DNA from: Mycoplasmopsis mucosicanis
GTDB taxonomy: Bacteria > Bacillota_I > Bacilli_A > Mycoplasmatales > Metamycoplasmataceae
NCBI RefSeq assembly: GCF_006546935.1
Contig: NZ_SMDN01000002.1
Span: 1-64,000 of the forward strand
DNA: 64,000 nucleotides
Direction of reading: 5' to 3'
Positions 10,107 through 20,187 of this stretch are shown here, one piece after another. The notes beneath the pieces were generated by a model. It had not been told where the DNA came from, ran no database searches, and worked only from the letters and a program-made list of their open reading frames with translations. The translations under genes were made by a program, and so were the position numbers. The number at the start of each line of letters is the position of its first letter. The first letter of the stretch is position 1.

Positions 10107-11459
10107 CTAGTTAATAATTTTAGGTATATCAGTAACAAGGTCAATTTTTGATTGAGCTTGTCTTTGTAATTTTAGAAATTTGATGAATAATTCTTTATCA
10201 ATAGGTAAGAATTTATTGTATCCAGTAAAAATTCCATATGTATTTTCCTCAAGCGAAAGTGAATTTAAGGCTTTTTGAATTAATTCAACTTGCTTGTCAG
10301 AAAGTCCTTTACGTCCTAAAACCACATCATAAGCAGCAGGATTTGTTAAAGTCAGTGTTCTAACAACTTTGTTGTCTGCGTCATCAAAAGCTTTATAACT
10401 TTGAAATTCTGCAGGTTTAAAGAACATTTCGTTTTTTAAATCTCTTGTTCAATTATAAACACCTTCATCATCAAAACCTATTGCAGGAGTAATGTTTGTT
10501 GAAGCTTTACCTAATTGAGCTTTTGCACTATTACCAACTACAACATATCTTGCATACTTGCCTTCAAGGTCTGTTTTGATTTCTTCAATTGATTTATTGA
10601 AGTGTCTTGCTAATAATGCAATTTGATATTTATATCTTCCAGCAGATTCTATTTCTTTGTATGCAATACCATGTTGAACAAATTTATCTCAATCTTTTTC
10701 TTCTCAATCCTTGATAATTTGATCACGTTTTGCTTTATCGCCTGCTATTAAAATTGCGCCATGATACACATAAGTCAATGCATTTTTTTCATAGAATGCA
10801 GCAAATTTAGAACCATCTCATTTTAGTTTGTCTTCTTGATTATTTTCTTTTCATTTTATCATTGCATTTTCTCAATCTGGGTACTCAAAACCTGTGTCTT
10901 TTACTCATTTTATGTTGTTTTTTTCAGCGGCTTGTCTTAATTTATCGTCTTTTAAACCAGTTGTGTAAAAATCATTATCGTCAGATTGCCAATTGAATTT
11001 CAATGTTGCAGTTTGTGCGACAAGTTTTATACCTTCTTCATTTTTAAACTCATTATTTTCATCTAAAAACTCAGAATCATAAACAGTATAGTTAGCTATA
11101 AAAAGGTCATTGTCTTTGTTATCTCCCTTAAGTTTACTGATATATGTATCTTTTTTACCAACAACATTGATATTGAATTTTACATCTGCTAAATCTTTTG
11201 TTAAAGGGTCTTTATTTTTTAATTCGTTAAATCTTTGCGATAATAAATTGAGAAATTTTTGCTCAATTTCAAGTTGTTTTTCACCTTTTTTTGCATGAAA
11301 ACCAGAATTAATATAACCGTTATTAATTGTAATTAAATTGTCTCATGCATCGTTAATATTGTCATTATTAGTTGTGTTATTAGCACATCCAACAAGCGTT
11401 GCAGATGTTGATGCAACAGTCAGCGGTGTTAAAAATTTGATTATTTTTTGAAACTTCAT
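10107..11459 (-). CDS. p37: p37/Cypl-like substrate-binding lipoprotein of the thiamine ABC importer
   Basis: A 450-residue extracytoplasmic binding protein. The signal peptide (KFLTPLTVASTSATLVGC) ends in a lipobox, so it is a membrane-anchored lipoprotein. The mature part has the features of the P37/Cypl family, for example a late LTLTNPAAYDVVLGRKGLSDKQVELIQKALN region. Cypl of M. hyorhinis is known to bind thiamine pyrophosphate, and this gene is preceded by a TPP riboswitch, so the two lines agree. Many in-frame TGA codons read Trp. The start at 11459 is chosen over an upstream ATG at 11546 because the latter would run through the riboswitch, and because AAGGAT lies just before 11459. First gene of the p37-p29-p69 operon. 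Confidence 0.92.
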
Positions 11460-11471
11460 TTTTATCCTTCT

Positions 11472-11563
11472 GACAAGGAAATATATGGAAGAACTAGCCA
11501 CGCATGAATTACCATGATCTGCTAATAGGTATATTCTCAGCCGCATTATGCAGCACCCTTGTC
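11472..11563 (-). ncRNA. TPP (thiamine pyrophosphate) riboswitch
   Basis: Read on the minus strand, the leader shows the THI-box core in order: GACAAGG (P1), GGGTGCT, CGGCTGAGA, ACCT, GCAGATCATGGTAAT, CATGCG, then CCTTGTC closing P1. The GCTGAGA and GTAAT-CATGCG blocks are diagnostic of TPP aptamers. The closing strand of P1 lies only about 12 bases before the p37 start, and the AAGGAT ribosome site is next to it. Control is therefore more likely at translation initiation than by a distant terminator. Confidence 0.92.
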
Positions 11564-11569
11564 TTTTTA

Positions 11570-11575
11570 ATTATA
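11570..11575 (-). promoter_or_regulatory. -10 box of the p37 operon
   Basis: TATAAT on the minus strand, about seven bases before the first pairing strand of the TPP riboswitch, so the transcript would begin at the aptamer. Confidence 0.6.
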
Positions 11576-11700
11576 AATTAGTTATATTGAAAAATAACAA
11601 AAAATGCATTTTTAGATAAATTTATACTGAATTTTGTGTGTTTTTAATATTTTTTGAGTCTTTAAAATGACAAATTATGCATAAAAAACCAAATTTAATA

Positions 11701-11729
11701 TATAATATTAAAATTAATATATATAGGAG
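11701..11729 (+). promoter_or_regulatory. gyrA promoter -10 and strong ribosome binding site
   Basis: TATAAT at 11701-11706, then an AT-rich leader with AGGAGG at 11725-11730, four bases before the ATG at 11734. This fixes the gyrA start well upstream of the first conserved residues. Confidence 0.6.
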
Positions 11730-11733
11730 GAAT

Positions 11734-14496
11734 ATGACTGCCTGAGATAAAGAAAATTTTGATAATGATTCAAATGAAAAAGAAAAAGTAGAACAAGATT
11801 TTATACCTGATGAAGAGTTATTTGTAGCCTTTAAAGAGGAAAAAACTAACGAACCCGAAGATGAAGAAGAAGAGGTTGTTCCGCAAAATAAAGAAGATTA
11901 TGTAGTTAAAAGTCAATTAATTGATGAACCTATTGATGGCTTACATCCAATTGAAATTGATAAGGAAATGAAAAATTCATTCTTAGAATATGCTATGAGT
12001 GTTATTGTTTCGCGTGCATTGCCTGATGCTCGTGATGGTTTAAAACCTGTACATCGACGTATTCTTTATGATATGAGTGAATTAGGCATTACTTATTCTT
12101 CTCAACATCGTAAAAGTGCTCGGATTGTTGGTGATGTTTTAGGGAAATATCACCCTCATGGTGACTCTAGTGTTTATGAAGCAATGGTTCGGATGGCTCA
12201 AGAATTTTCTATGCGTTATCCTCTTGTTGATGGTCATGGTAACTTTGGTTCTATAGATGGTGATGGTGCTGCAGCGATGCGTTATACAGAAGCTAGAATG
12301 AGTAAAGTTGCTTCAGAAATGCTTGATGGTATCAAAAAAAATACTGTAGATTTTGTTGATAACTATGATGCAAGCGAAAAAGAACCAGTAGTTTTACCTG
12401 CGCGCTTTCCAAATCTTTTAGTTACTGGTGGTTCAGGTATTGCTGTTGGTATGGCGACAAATATTCCACCACACAATCTTGGTGAAGCAATAGACGCAAC
12501 TATTGCTGTTGCTAAAAATCCAAACATCTCTATTGATGAAATAATGAAATATTTACCTGGTCCTGACTTTCCAACAGGTGCAACAATACTCGGAAATCAA
12601 GGAATTAGAGACGCATACACAACAGGTAAAGGATGTGTCACAATTCGTTCAGTATGCAAAATTGAAGAGTTCAAAAACGGTAGAAGCAGAATAATAGTTA
12701 CTGAAATTCCTTATGAGATTAAAAAAACTGCAATTACTGAAAAAATTGCTGAACTTGTTAAAGATAAGTCAATTGAAGGAATTTCAGACCTTCGTGATGA
12801 ATCAAACAGAGAAGGAATTAGAATTGTTATTGATCTGAAAAGAAATGTAAATCCACACATTTTATTGAACAAGTTATTCCGTCAGACAAATTTACAAGTT
12901 AATTACAACGTGAATTTTGTTGCATTAGTTAATGGTGAACCAAAATTATTAAACATTAAGCAAGCTATTGATGTTTATCTTTTACACCAAGAAGACGTAG
13001 TTACACGACGTCTCAAATTTGATTTAGAGAAAGCTAAAGATAGATTGCATATTTTGGAAGGCCTTAAAATTGCTGTTGAAAATATTGATGAAGTAATAGC
13101 AATCATAAAAAAATCTAAAAATGATGCTGATGCACAACTTAGACTTGCTCAACGATTTAATTTGAGTGAGCGTCAAACTAAAGCAATTGTTGATATGCGT
13201 TTAGGTCGTCTAACCAACCTTGCTATTGAGAATATGCTTGAAGAAATGGCTCAATTGATTGCTGAAATCAATAAAATTGAAGAAATTTTAGCCGACCACA
13301 ATAAACTTATTCAATTAATTATTGATGAATTAAGCGTTGTTAAAGAAAAATATTCAGATACGCGAAGAACAGCAATTGATTTTGAAGCAGGTGGAAAAAT
13401 TACTGATGAAGATTTAATACCTCAACGTGAAATTGTTATTACTACCTCTGCAAATGGTTATGTAAAAAGAATCGATTTAGAAGAATACAAAACTCAACGT
13501 CGTGGTGGAGTAGGTATTACAACAATGAAAACATATGATGACGATGATGTTGCATCATTGATTACTTGTTCAACTCACACTGACTTATTGCTCTTTTCAA
13601 ATCATGCAAAAGTGTATCGTATTAGAGCACATGAAGTTCCTGAACTTTCAAGACAGTCAAAAGGAGTTCCTTTTGTTAATTTAGTTGCCAATCTTAATGT
13701 TAAAGAAAATGAAAAAATTATTTCAATTCTTCCTATTCAAGAATATTCAGAAAATGAATTTTTATTCACTGCAACAAAATTTGGAGTTATTAAAAAAACA
13801 CCAATTAATCAATACAAAACAATTAATTCAAATGGAAAATATGCATTTAACCTACGTGAAGGCGATGAGTTAGTTAGAGCAATTGTTGTTGATGATAGTT
13901 GTTTAATAATGCTTGCAAACAATGATGATCGAGTAATTAAATTTGAATCAAATGACGTGCGTCCAATGTCGCGTATTGCTACTGGAGTTAAAGGAATTAA
14001 TCTTGAAAACAATCAAGAAGTTGTATCAGTTTCTTCAAGTATTGAAGGTGAATTAATACTCACAATTGGTGCTCTAGGTTATGGAAAACTTACTCATCAT
14101 GATGAATTTAGATTGATTAAACGTGGTGGAAAAGGTGTAAAAGGCATTAATGCAAAATCTGCTGGAAATATTGTATTCAGTCGTTTTGTAAGCTCTCAAG
14201 ACGAGTTGTTAATTATCACAACAAGCGGTTTTACAATTCGTGTAGCAATCTCACAAATATCAAGTTTAGGTCGTTCTGCTAAAGGTGTAAAATTAATAAA
14301 TCTAAAAAATAAAGAACAAATACAAGCTGTCGAAGTTATAAAAGTCAACAATAAAATTGATGAAGATATTGAAGCAAAAAATGCCAAATTTGTTAGTGAA
14401 TTAAAAGAAAAAACTCGTGAACTTAAAGCATTGAGCAGTCTCGATGTTGACGAAGAAATTGAAGCTGATGACGAGTTCAATTTAACTAATGATTAA
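11734..14496 (+). CDS. gyrA: DNA gyrase subunit A
   Basis: The breakage-reunion subunit of DNA gyrase, 920 residues. The start at 11734 (strong AGGAGG) gives a 78-residue acidic N-terminal extension ([14 protein letters not shown]..., [10 protein letters not shown]) before the conserved [21 protein letters not shown]. The active-site Tyr is Tyr184 in [10 protein letters not shown]. The quinolone region reads [11 protein letters not shown] (Ser145, Glu149), a sensitive-type Ser at the first key position. A GyrA-box, TQRRGGVGI (about residue 587), and later [11 protein letters not shown] belong to the C-terminal beta-pinwheel, which marks it as GyrA rather than ParC. The C-terminus is acidic. 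It is followed after 8 bases by an unrelated gene, probably in one operon. Confidence 0.93.
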
Positions 14497-14504
14497 GGTC
14501 CATT

Positions 14505-16040
14505 ATGAGTGTTACTTACACTAATTTAAAGGCAAAATTATACAAATATAACATTAATCTTGTATTTAAGCCATCTAGTAAAAAAGAAAGCATCAATCAG
14601 CAATCATTGATGCTTTTAGCATCAATGATTAATATGCATATTAAACCAAACTCAAAGATTTTAATCTCACTAGAAGGCTATACAGAAGGTCAATATATTT
14701 CAAAAATTTCGCGTTTATTACGCCAACAAAATCATCAAATTTTTGAATACGATATTGCTCAAAGTGTTGCATTAACACTTGATGAGTATGTAATGAAACA
14801 AAACAATATTGACTATTTGATAAAAATCTCAATAGTTGGTAAATTAAACAATGTACAAATAAATCTTTATGATGCAAATTTACATCATTTTAGCAGTGAA
14901 ATTATTGAAAAAATACACACAAACTATGAACTTAATCCACTTTTAGATCAATCAATTGCTCATCAAAACAATGAATATATAAATCTCAAAAGTTATCAAG
15001 ACGAACTTTGTTCTAACAATAAAATTCTCAAGGCATTTGTGAATATAAAACAACGATATAAATCGCTTTTTTACCTTGCACACAATAATTTTAATGCTTT
15101 AGAAATTGCTAAAACTCTTCTAGATAACCTAAAAAATGACTATAGGTTCAACAATAAAAAAAGCACTTTATTTTGACTTAAATTTAAAGCAACATTTTTA
15201 CGCCGCTTATTTTTACGCAAAGAGATCTTTAATTTGTTTTATTTTGACCAAAATTCTCAGATGCACGTAGGATTGAATATAAAAAACAAATTTAAGTTCT
15301 TTAGCAATCATGAGTTGGCCTTGTTGTATCTTGATTTCTATTTTGAAGAGTACTTACGAGCAAAATTCGACATAAGCAAGTTTAAGGTTCTTTTGCCTTA
15401 TGATTCAACACTATTACTCAAAAATATGCTCAAGCAGTACAATGTTCATTATGAATATTTTGACGAAAATACACAAAATTCAGTACTTAACGACAAATCA
15501 TATATTTTCGCATACGATAAAAATAAGTTTAACGGCAACCCTAAATTTAGCTCGCTGCTCAATAATTACTACTTTTTTGCCTGCCTAATTTGGATGCTAA
15601 ATAGTTACACAAATCGTAATAATTTATTAGCATACAAATATAAAAAAGTGCAAGAAAGTTTCGGTAAGATAAAGACCAATAGATTTCAATTTAGTGTAAG
15701 TGTTGATCAATCTGATAAACTCATTCAATTTACAAACCAACTTAATAGAATACTGAAATCAAGACGAATAAAAGAGATTGAAATTATCAATAAATGAAAT
15801 GATAATAATTTCTATTTAGCAAACATTTATACTCATAAAAATACTCAATTTTCAGTGTTTTATGACTTTATTAATCAAAAATTAAATATATCTTTGAACT
15901 TCTATATTGTGTATGAACATAAGTCAGTTTACTCACTTTCTGAACATATTAAAAATTTATTTCTTACTTTAAAAATAGCAAAAAACTTCAAAAAAATGTG
16001 TAAAATTGCTTCAAATAAACACGTTTCAAAACAAAATTAG
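14505..16040 (+). CDS. Unrecognised 511-residue cytoplasmic protein, operon with gyrA
   Basis: A protein of 511 residues with no signal peptide or membrane segment, rich in Asn, Lys, Phe and Tyr. It begins eight bases after gyrA with an AAGG site. Two TGA codons (Trp) join three standard-code pieces. I do not recognise a family with certainty. Residues about 50-125 (NSKILISLEGYTEGQYISKISRLL..., then YDIAQSVALTLDEYV, then IDYLIKIS) follow the order of a phosphohexomutase first domain (sugar-mutase Rossmann-like fold), but the catalytic SHNP loop is absent. If that likeness is real, it is a degenerate, non-catalytic relative. Confidence 0.75.
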
Positions 16041-16045
16041 GACTT

Positions 16046-16080
16046 TAAAAAAACAGTTTGCAAAAATTGTTTTTTTTATA
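16046..16080 (+). terminator. Weak hairpin terminator
   Basis: AAAAAAACA and its complement TGTTTTTTT around TTTGCAAAAA-like sequence follow the stop at 16040. It overlaps the rpsD promoter region. Confidence 0.4.
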
Positions 16081-16233
16081 TAATTGAAAAGCATATTACA
16101 GCAAGTATTCATATTTATTGATTTAATATTTCCTTTGATTTGAAAGTAAGTCAGCTGAAAACTGAAATCATTAAAATGTTAATAGTTAAATAGAGAATAC
16201 TCCTTTTGATGTTTTATGCAGAAAGAGGAAATT
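16079..16233 (+). promoter_or_regulatory. rpsD promoter and structured leader (possible S4 autoregulation site)
   Basis: TTGCAA at 16058-16063 and TATAAT at 16079-16084 form a plausible promoter. The ~140-base leader begins with AGTATTC (16104-16110), which can pair with GAATACT (16195-16201), enclosing smaller stems. Ribosomal protein S4 represses its own mRNA in other Firmicutes through a structured leader; whether this fold is equivalent is unproven. Confidence 0.4.
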
Positions 16234-16830
16234 ATGAGATATACTGGACCAGTTTTTAAAAAATCACGTCGTTATGGTTTTTCAATTCTTGAATCAGGAA
16301 AAGAATTTGCAAAAGGTAAAAAAAGAACTTATGCACCAGGACAACACGGAAACAAACGTGTTAAATTATCTGACTATGGTCTTCACTTATATGAAAAACA
16401 AAAAGTTAGATATGTTTATGGAATGAGTGAAAAACAATTACGTAAATTCTTTGAAAGAGCAACAAAAATTAAAGGTATTTTAGGCACAAACCTAATTCAA
16501 TTACTTGAAACACGTTTAGACAACCTTGTATTTCGTGCAGGTTTTGCTAACACAAGAAGACAAGCACGTCAACTTGTTGCACACAACCACTTTACAGTAG
16601 ATGGTAAAAAAGCAAATATTCCATCAATGACAATTAAAGTTGGACAAAAAATTGCTCTTAAAGAAAAATCACAAAAAAATACACAAATTATTGCTAACAT
16701 TGAAGCTAAAACAACATCAGCTTGAATTACTTTAAAAGGTTTTGAAGCAACACTTGATAGATTACCTGAAAGAAGTGAAGTATTACCAGAAATTAAAGAA
16801 AACTTAGTTGTTGAGTTCTACTCTAAATAA
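16234..16830 (+). CDS. rpsD: 30S ribosomal protein S4
   Basis: A primary 16S rRNA-binding protein, 198 residues. It starts [24 protein letters not shown] and contains the S4 RNA-binding fold: [37 protein letters not shown]. The ATG at 16234 is preferred to an ATG at 16216 because GAGGAAATT lies directly before it and the protein then begins as S4 normally does. One TGA is Trp near the C-terminus. It is the eubacterial short form without N-terminal zinc cysteines. It is followed by rpmE after 20 bases. Confidence 0.97.
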
Positions 16831-16850
16831 TTAGTTTATAGGAGAAAAAT

Positions 16851-17063
16851 ATGAAAAAAGATATTCATCCAAAATACAATAAAGTTGAAGTTACTTGTTC
16901 AACTTGCAATAAAAAATTCACATTCGGTAGTACAAAATCAGCAATTTCAGTCGATGTATGTTCAGGATGCCATGTTGCATACACAGGTGATAGAACCGTT
17001 ACAAAAGCAACAGGTATGATTGATAAATTCAACCAACGTTTAGCAAAATCAGGTAAAAAATAA
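16851..17063 (+). CDS. rpmE: 50S ribosomal protein L31, zinc-binding type
   Basis: A 70-residue protein of the large subunit starting MKKDIHPKYNKVEVTC. It keeps the zinc-binding cysteines CSTC and CSGCH, so it is the zinc form. AGGAG precedes the ATG. A strong terminator follows at once, closing the rpsD-rpmE unit. Confidence 0.97.
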   Translation: MKKDIHPKYNKVEVTCSTCNKKFTFGSTKSAISVDVCSGCHVAYTGDRTVTKATGMIDKFNQRLAKSGKK

Positions 17064-17069
17064 TGTTTC

Positions 17070-17097
17070 AAAAAAGCACATGAATGTGCTTTTTTTA
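17070..17097 (+). terminator. Terminator of rpsD-rpmE
   Basis: AAAAAAGCACA pairs with TGTGCTTTTTT around a GAA-type loop. Confidence 0.9.
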
Positions 17098-17206
17098 TTG
17101 CAACACTTTACAATTAATCAACTTCAAAAATTTAGCACTGTAGTTTAATTGTTCAACAATTTTAACTAATATATAACTAAAACACAAGACTAAAATTTTA
17201 CTAAAA

Positions 17207-17234
17207 CTACTCATATTTGTGTGTATCGGTAAAA
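17207..17234 (+). repeat. Dispersed repeat, diverged copy
   Basis: ACTACTCATATTTGTGTG followed by TATCGGTAAAA resembles the core of the palindromic repeat at 41045-41093 (GTACTCAAAAATGTGTA + TATTGGTAAAAA). It lies about 50 bases before the CIRCE-like site. Confidence 0.5.
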
Positions 17235-17255
17235 TGAAACACTCAAATAAACACA

Positions 17256-17282
17256 TTAGCACTCTAATTATTAATTTGCTAA
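17256..17282 (+). promoter_or_regulatory. CIRCE-like HrcA operator
   Basis: TTAGCACTC, nine bases, then ATTTGCTAA. The left half is a perfect CIRCE arm, and the right half keeps TGCTAA but differs in the first three bases. It lies just before the -10 box of hrcA, so bound HrcA would block the polymerase. This predicts autoregulation of the hrcA-grpE-mscL unit. Confidence 0.75.
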
Positions 17283-17289
17283 TTTATGC

Positions 17290-17295
17290 TATAAT
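17290..17295 (+). promoter_or_regulatory. -10 box of hrcA (leaderless)
   Basis: TATAAT six bases before the hrcA ATG (17302), with no ribosome binding site between them. Confidence 0.65.
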
Positions 17296-17301
17296 TTTTT
17301 T

Positions 17302-18309
17302 ATGAATAGTTTTGATTTAAAAGATGAGGAAAAGTTAATATTAAAATACATAATTGACTTATATATTGAGGATGGTCAGCCGATTGGTTCAAAGAATTTA
17401 TTAGAAAAATTTAACTTAAATTGCTCAAGTGCAAAGGTTAGATACCTAATGCAAAATTTAGAAAAGCAAGGTTATTTAGACAAAATACACACATCAAGTG
17501 GTCGTGTACCTTCAATAAAAGGCTACCAATATTATGCAACTCACTTAGTATCGCAAGATTCTCAAACACTGCGAGAAAAAATTAAAGACATTTTTGCACA
17601 CAGAAGAACAAATATTGATGAGACAATCAAGGAAGCGTGTCAAGTAATTTCTGATACAGTTGGTATAACTCTAGTTACAAGTGAAACAAATGAGTCAAGC
17701 ACTCTAAAAAGTATTCAATTAGTACCATTAAGCGAAAAAGATGCGACAATTGTTTTAGTTACATCTTTTGGTGAGGTATCTCACCGAACTGTGTCTTTGG
17801 ATTTAAATCGTTCAGATATGAATGATTTAAGAATTGCAATTCGTATTTTTAAAGAAAGACTTATTGATATACCTATATTGAAGTTGAAAGAAACTGCCGA
17901 TAGTTTAGCGCCAATATTGTCTATTCAAATCAAAAATTATGAGTCAATATTAGAAAGAATGGTCAATAATGTTTTTGATTTTCAATTACAAAATAAAAAT
18001 GTTGTATATGGAAAAGATAAAATAATTTTAGCTGATGACATTTCGCGTATCGATTTATCAAAAATATTGTATTTAATTGAAAATCAGTCAATTTGACAAA
18101 CTATTGAGGCTGAAATTGATGAAGAATCTAAACTTAAAATTTCAGTTCGTGGAGATAATAGTTCAATAATAACCAAGAAAATTGAAGGTTCAAATAAAAT
18201 TAAAGAGATAAGCCTAGTCGGCGCTAATAGAATGAATTATCATCGTTCGCTCGCTGCAATAAAACTTTTAGAAGATTTAATTGTTGATAAAGACAAGGAG
18301 AAGGAGTAA
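17302..18309 (+). CDS. hrcA: Heat-shock repressor HrcA
   Basis: A transcriptional repressor of chaperone genes that binds CIRCE inverted repeats. The 335-residue protein has an N-terminal winged helix (KYIIDLYIEDGQPIGSKNLL, SSAKVRYLMQNLEKQGYLDKIHTSSGRVPSIKGYQYY) and a GAF-like dimer domain. The C-terminus retains a YHRSLAAIKLLEDLI segment typical of the family. One TGA is Trp at 18097. A CIRCE-like site overlaps its own promoter. The mRNA appears leaderless. The gene's last codons (AAGGAGAAGGAG) also serve as ribosome site for grpE. Confidence 0.95.
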
Positions 18310-18312
18310 TAA

Positions 18313-19131
18313 ATGGAACAAGATATGACTAAAAAAATGAAATTTCATGCAAAAATTGATGTATATAAGAAGAAAAAACGTATCAAATCATTGTCTAATG
18401 ATTTTACTTTAATTGAGATTGGTAAAAATCGACTTTATAAAAGCGTTCAAGATGAAATAGTAAAAAAAGGCTGAGTTGATAAGTACGAATTTGAAATAAC
18501 ATTATCTGAAAATGATAGCAAGGAATTTGCTGGTTCAACATTAAGATATGTTATTATTAACTGAGACTTTCTTCATCAAAATTTTGAATCGAATGTAGAA
18601 AAAATAAAAGAATTAGAGAAGTTAAACTCTGATGCAAGCGCTGAATTTAAGATGCTAGGTGAGAAATTTTTAGCACTCGAACAAATTAATGAAACACTCA
18701 AACAAAAGGTGCGTGAACTAAGTCATAAAATTGACCAAAATACACGTATTACAGTACCTGAAGAAGAAATTAAACGTATTAAACAATACGCTTTGCAAAA
18801 ATTTTTCGAAGACTTTAGCAACCCTTATTCTACATTTAAAGTTGCTGTGCAGTCTGGACTAAATTCTCCTGAAAGCAGTGTTAAAACTTATGTTGGAGGT
18901 TTTAATATGGTTTTAGGCATGCTTGAGAATGTATTTAGTTCTCATGGACTAAAAATTGTAATGCCTCAAATTGGAACTCCTTTTGATCCTTCAACACAAA
19001 AAGCACTAGAATTTGTTATAGATGATTCTAAAGATGAAAATACAATTGTAAAAGTTAATTCTGAAGCATTTTTATTACATGACAGAGTAATAAAACCAGC
19101 ATTAGTTATTCTAAGTAAAAAATCAAATTAA
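18313..19131 (+). CDS. grpE: Nucleotide exchange factor GrpE
   Basis: The DnaK co-chaperone that releases ADP. The protein is 272 residues, longer than usual because of a ~95-residue N-terminal part (MEQDMTKKMKFHAKIDVYKKKKR...) not typical of GrpE. A long coiled coil (EKIKELEKLNSD..., LKQKVRELSHKIDQ) follows, then the GrpE core: LQKFFEDFSNPYSTF, GFNMVLGMLENVFSSHGL, PQIGTPFDPSTQKALEFV and VIKPALVILS. It begins three bases after hrcA and is followed by mscL after 9 bases. Control comes from the CIRCE-like site. Confidence 0.9.
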
Positions 19132-19140
19132 AGGAAAAAT

Positions 19141-19647
19141 ATGTTTAAAAAAGCAAGTAAAGAAGCATGATCTGTTGTTAAAAAGAGCAATATGTTTATG
19201 CTAGCAATTGGACTTTTGATTGGAGCTTCGTTTAATTCAGTTGTTAAGTCATTAGCATATGATATTATTTTGCCACCTATAGCTAAATTAACTGGAGCAG
19301 AATCTCTTGAAAAATGAGCTTGAGGACCTGTTTTGATTGGTAAATTTCTTGCAGCATTGCTATCATTTATATTAGTGTCTGCTGTAATTTATGTAATTTT
19401 GATGATAGTATTTTTAATAAGAACAAAGATCGATTTTCGAAAAATTTTAAAACTCAAACAAGAAACACCAAAAGAACCTGAACCTACAACTGAACAACTC
19501 ATTTTAATCGAATTACGCAAATTAAATGAAAAATTTGAAAAAGTTGATGAGAGCAAAGATACTGAATGTGTTGAACATTTACAAGAACAAGAAGCAAATC
19601 AAAATGATGATTTAGCTAAATCTGATAATAAAAAAAATATTAATTAA
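19141..19647 (+). CDS. mscL: Large-conductance mechanosensitive channel MscL
   Basis: A membrane channel opened by tension, protecting wall-less cells against osmotic down-shock. The 168-residue protein has the MscL first helix (SNMFMLAIGLLIGASFNSVV), SLAYDIILPPI in the loop, and a second helix (LAALLSFILVSAVIYVILM). The C-terminal tail is longer and more charged than usual (helix LILIELRKLNEKFEKVDE and an acidic end). TGA at 19168 and 19317-19322 read Trp. It sits in the hrcA-grpE unit with an AAGGAAA site and ends at a terminator. Confidence 0.85.
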
Positions 19648-19674
19648 TATACCTTTATTAGGTATATTTTTTTA
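19647..19674 (+). terminator. Terminator of hrcA-grpE-mscL
   Basis: AATATACC and GGTATATT pair around six bases, followed by a T run. Confidence 0.8.
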
Positions 19675-19731
19675 TGTAAACTACTCATAAATGTGTGTAT
19701 AGGTAAATTTAATTACTTGTTTTTTAGCGCT

Positions 19732-19756
19732 AAAAATGATAATTTTTTCCTTTTTA
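19732..19756 (+). promoter_or_regulatory. 25-base element shared with the dprA operon promoter
   Basis: Identical over 25 bases to 22447-22471 (core TGATAATTTTTTCC). It ends 45 bases before the ATG of the peptide gene; the other copy ends 46 bases before the dprA ATG. It may contain a TGATAAT -10 box or a regulator site. Confidence 0.65.
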
Positions 19757-19800
19757 AATAAAAAAAATTCAAAATGCACAAAATCTAAGCAGGAGGTATT

Positions 19801-20064
19801 ATGAAGTATAATTTTCAACCCGTTCCTCGTGAGGAACAATGTAAGATTTATGGTGGTACGTTTTTAACGATAGCTGCAAAATTTGTGCCTTTTGTATTCC
19901 AAGGTATACAAGTAATTGCTAACGTTATTAAAATGTTCACTGCTAAATCAGGTGAAGCAAAAGTTGGAACAACTGGAGTGAAATGAAAAGATGAAGGTGA
20001 AAAACCTAAAACATCCGAGCCATCATCTGAAAGCAAGAAAACTATTATTTACTATAGCTATTAA
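19801..20064 (+). CDS. Small peptide with double-glycine leader (bacteriocin- or pheromone-like)
   Basis: An 87-residue product. The first 19 residues, MKYNFQPVPREEQCKIYGG, look like a leader for a C39-peptidase ABC exporter: charged, with EE and a hydrophobic position before a GG cleavage site. The rest begins with an amphipathic, hydrophobic stretch (TFLTIAAKFVPFVF...VIKMF), then a Gly/Ser/Lys tail and an aromatic end (TIIYYSY). One TGA is Trp (K-W-K-D). AGGAGG precedes the ATG. It has its own terminator. No exporter with a C39 domain is in the window, although an ABC-exporter fragment remains at 50697-51116. The alternative is a simple single-helix membrane protein. Confidence 0.6.
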
Positions 20065-20095
20065 TCATATGTAACAATATTTTGCATGAAAAATG

Positions 20096-20128
20096 GAAAA
20101 GTCGAACGTAAAAAAACGCTCGACTTTT
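20096..20128 (+). terminator. Terminator of the peptide gene
   Basis: AAAAGTCGA...CGT pairs with ACG...TCGACTTTT around an A-rich loop. Confidence 0.75.
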
Positions 20129-20187
20129 AGTTTGTCTCCAATAAAATATAATAAATAAAACAAAAAAAAGGGAGACTAATACATTAT

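Noticed and set aside
10500..11300. A frameshift in p37
   Set aside because: The frame is continuous between 10107 and 11459 with TGA as Trp.
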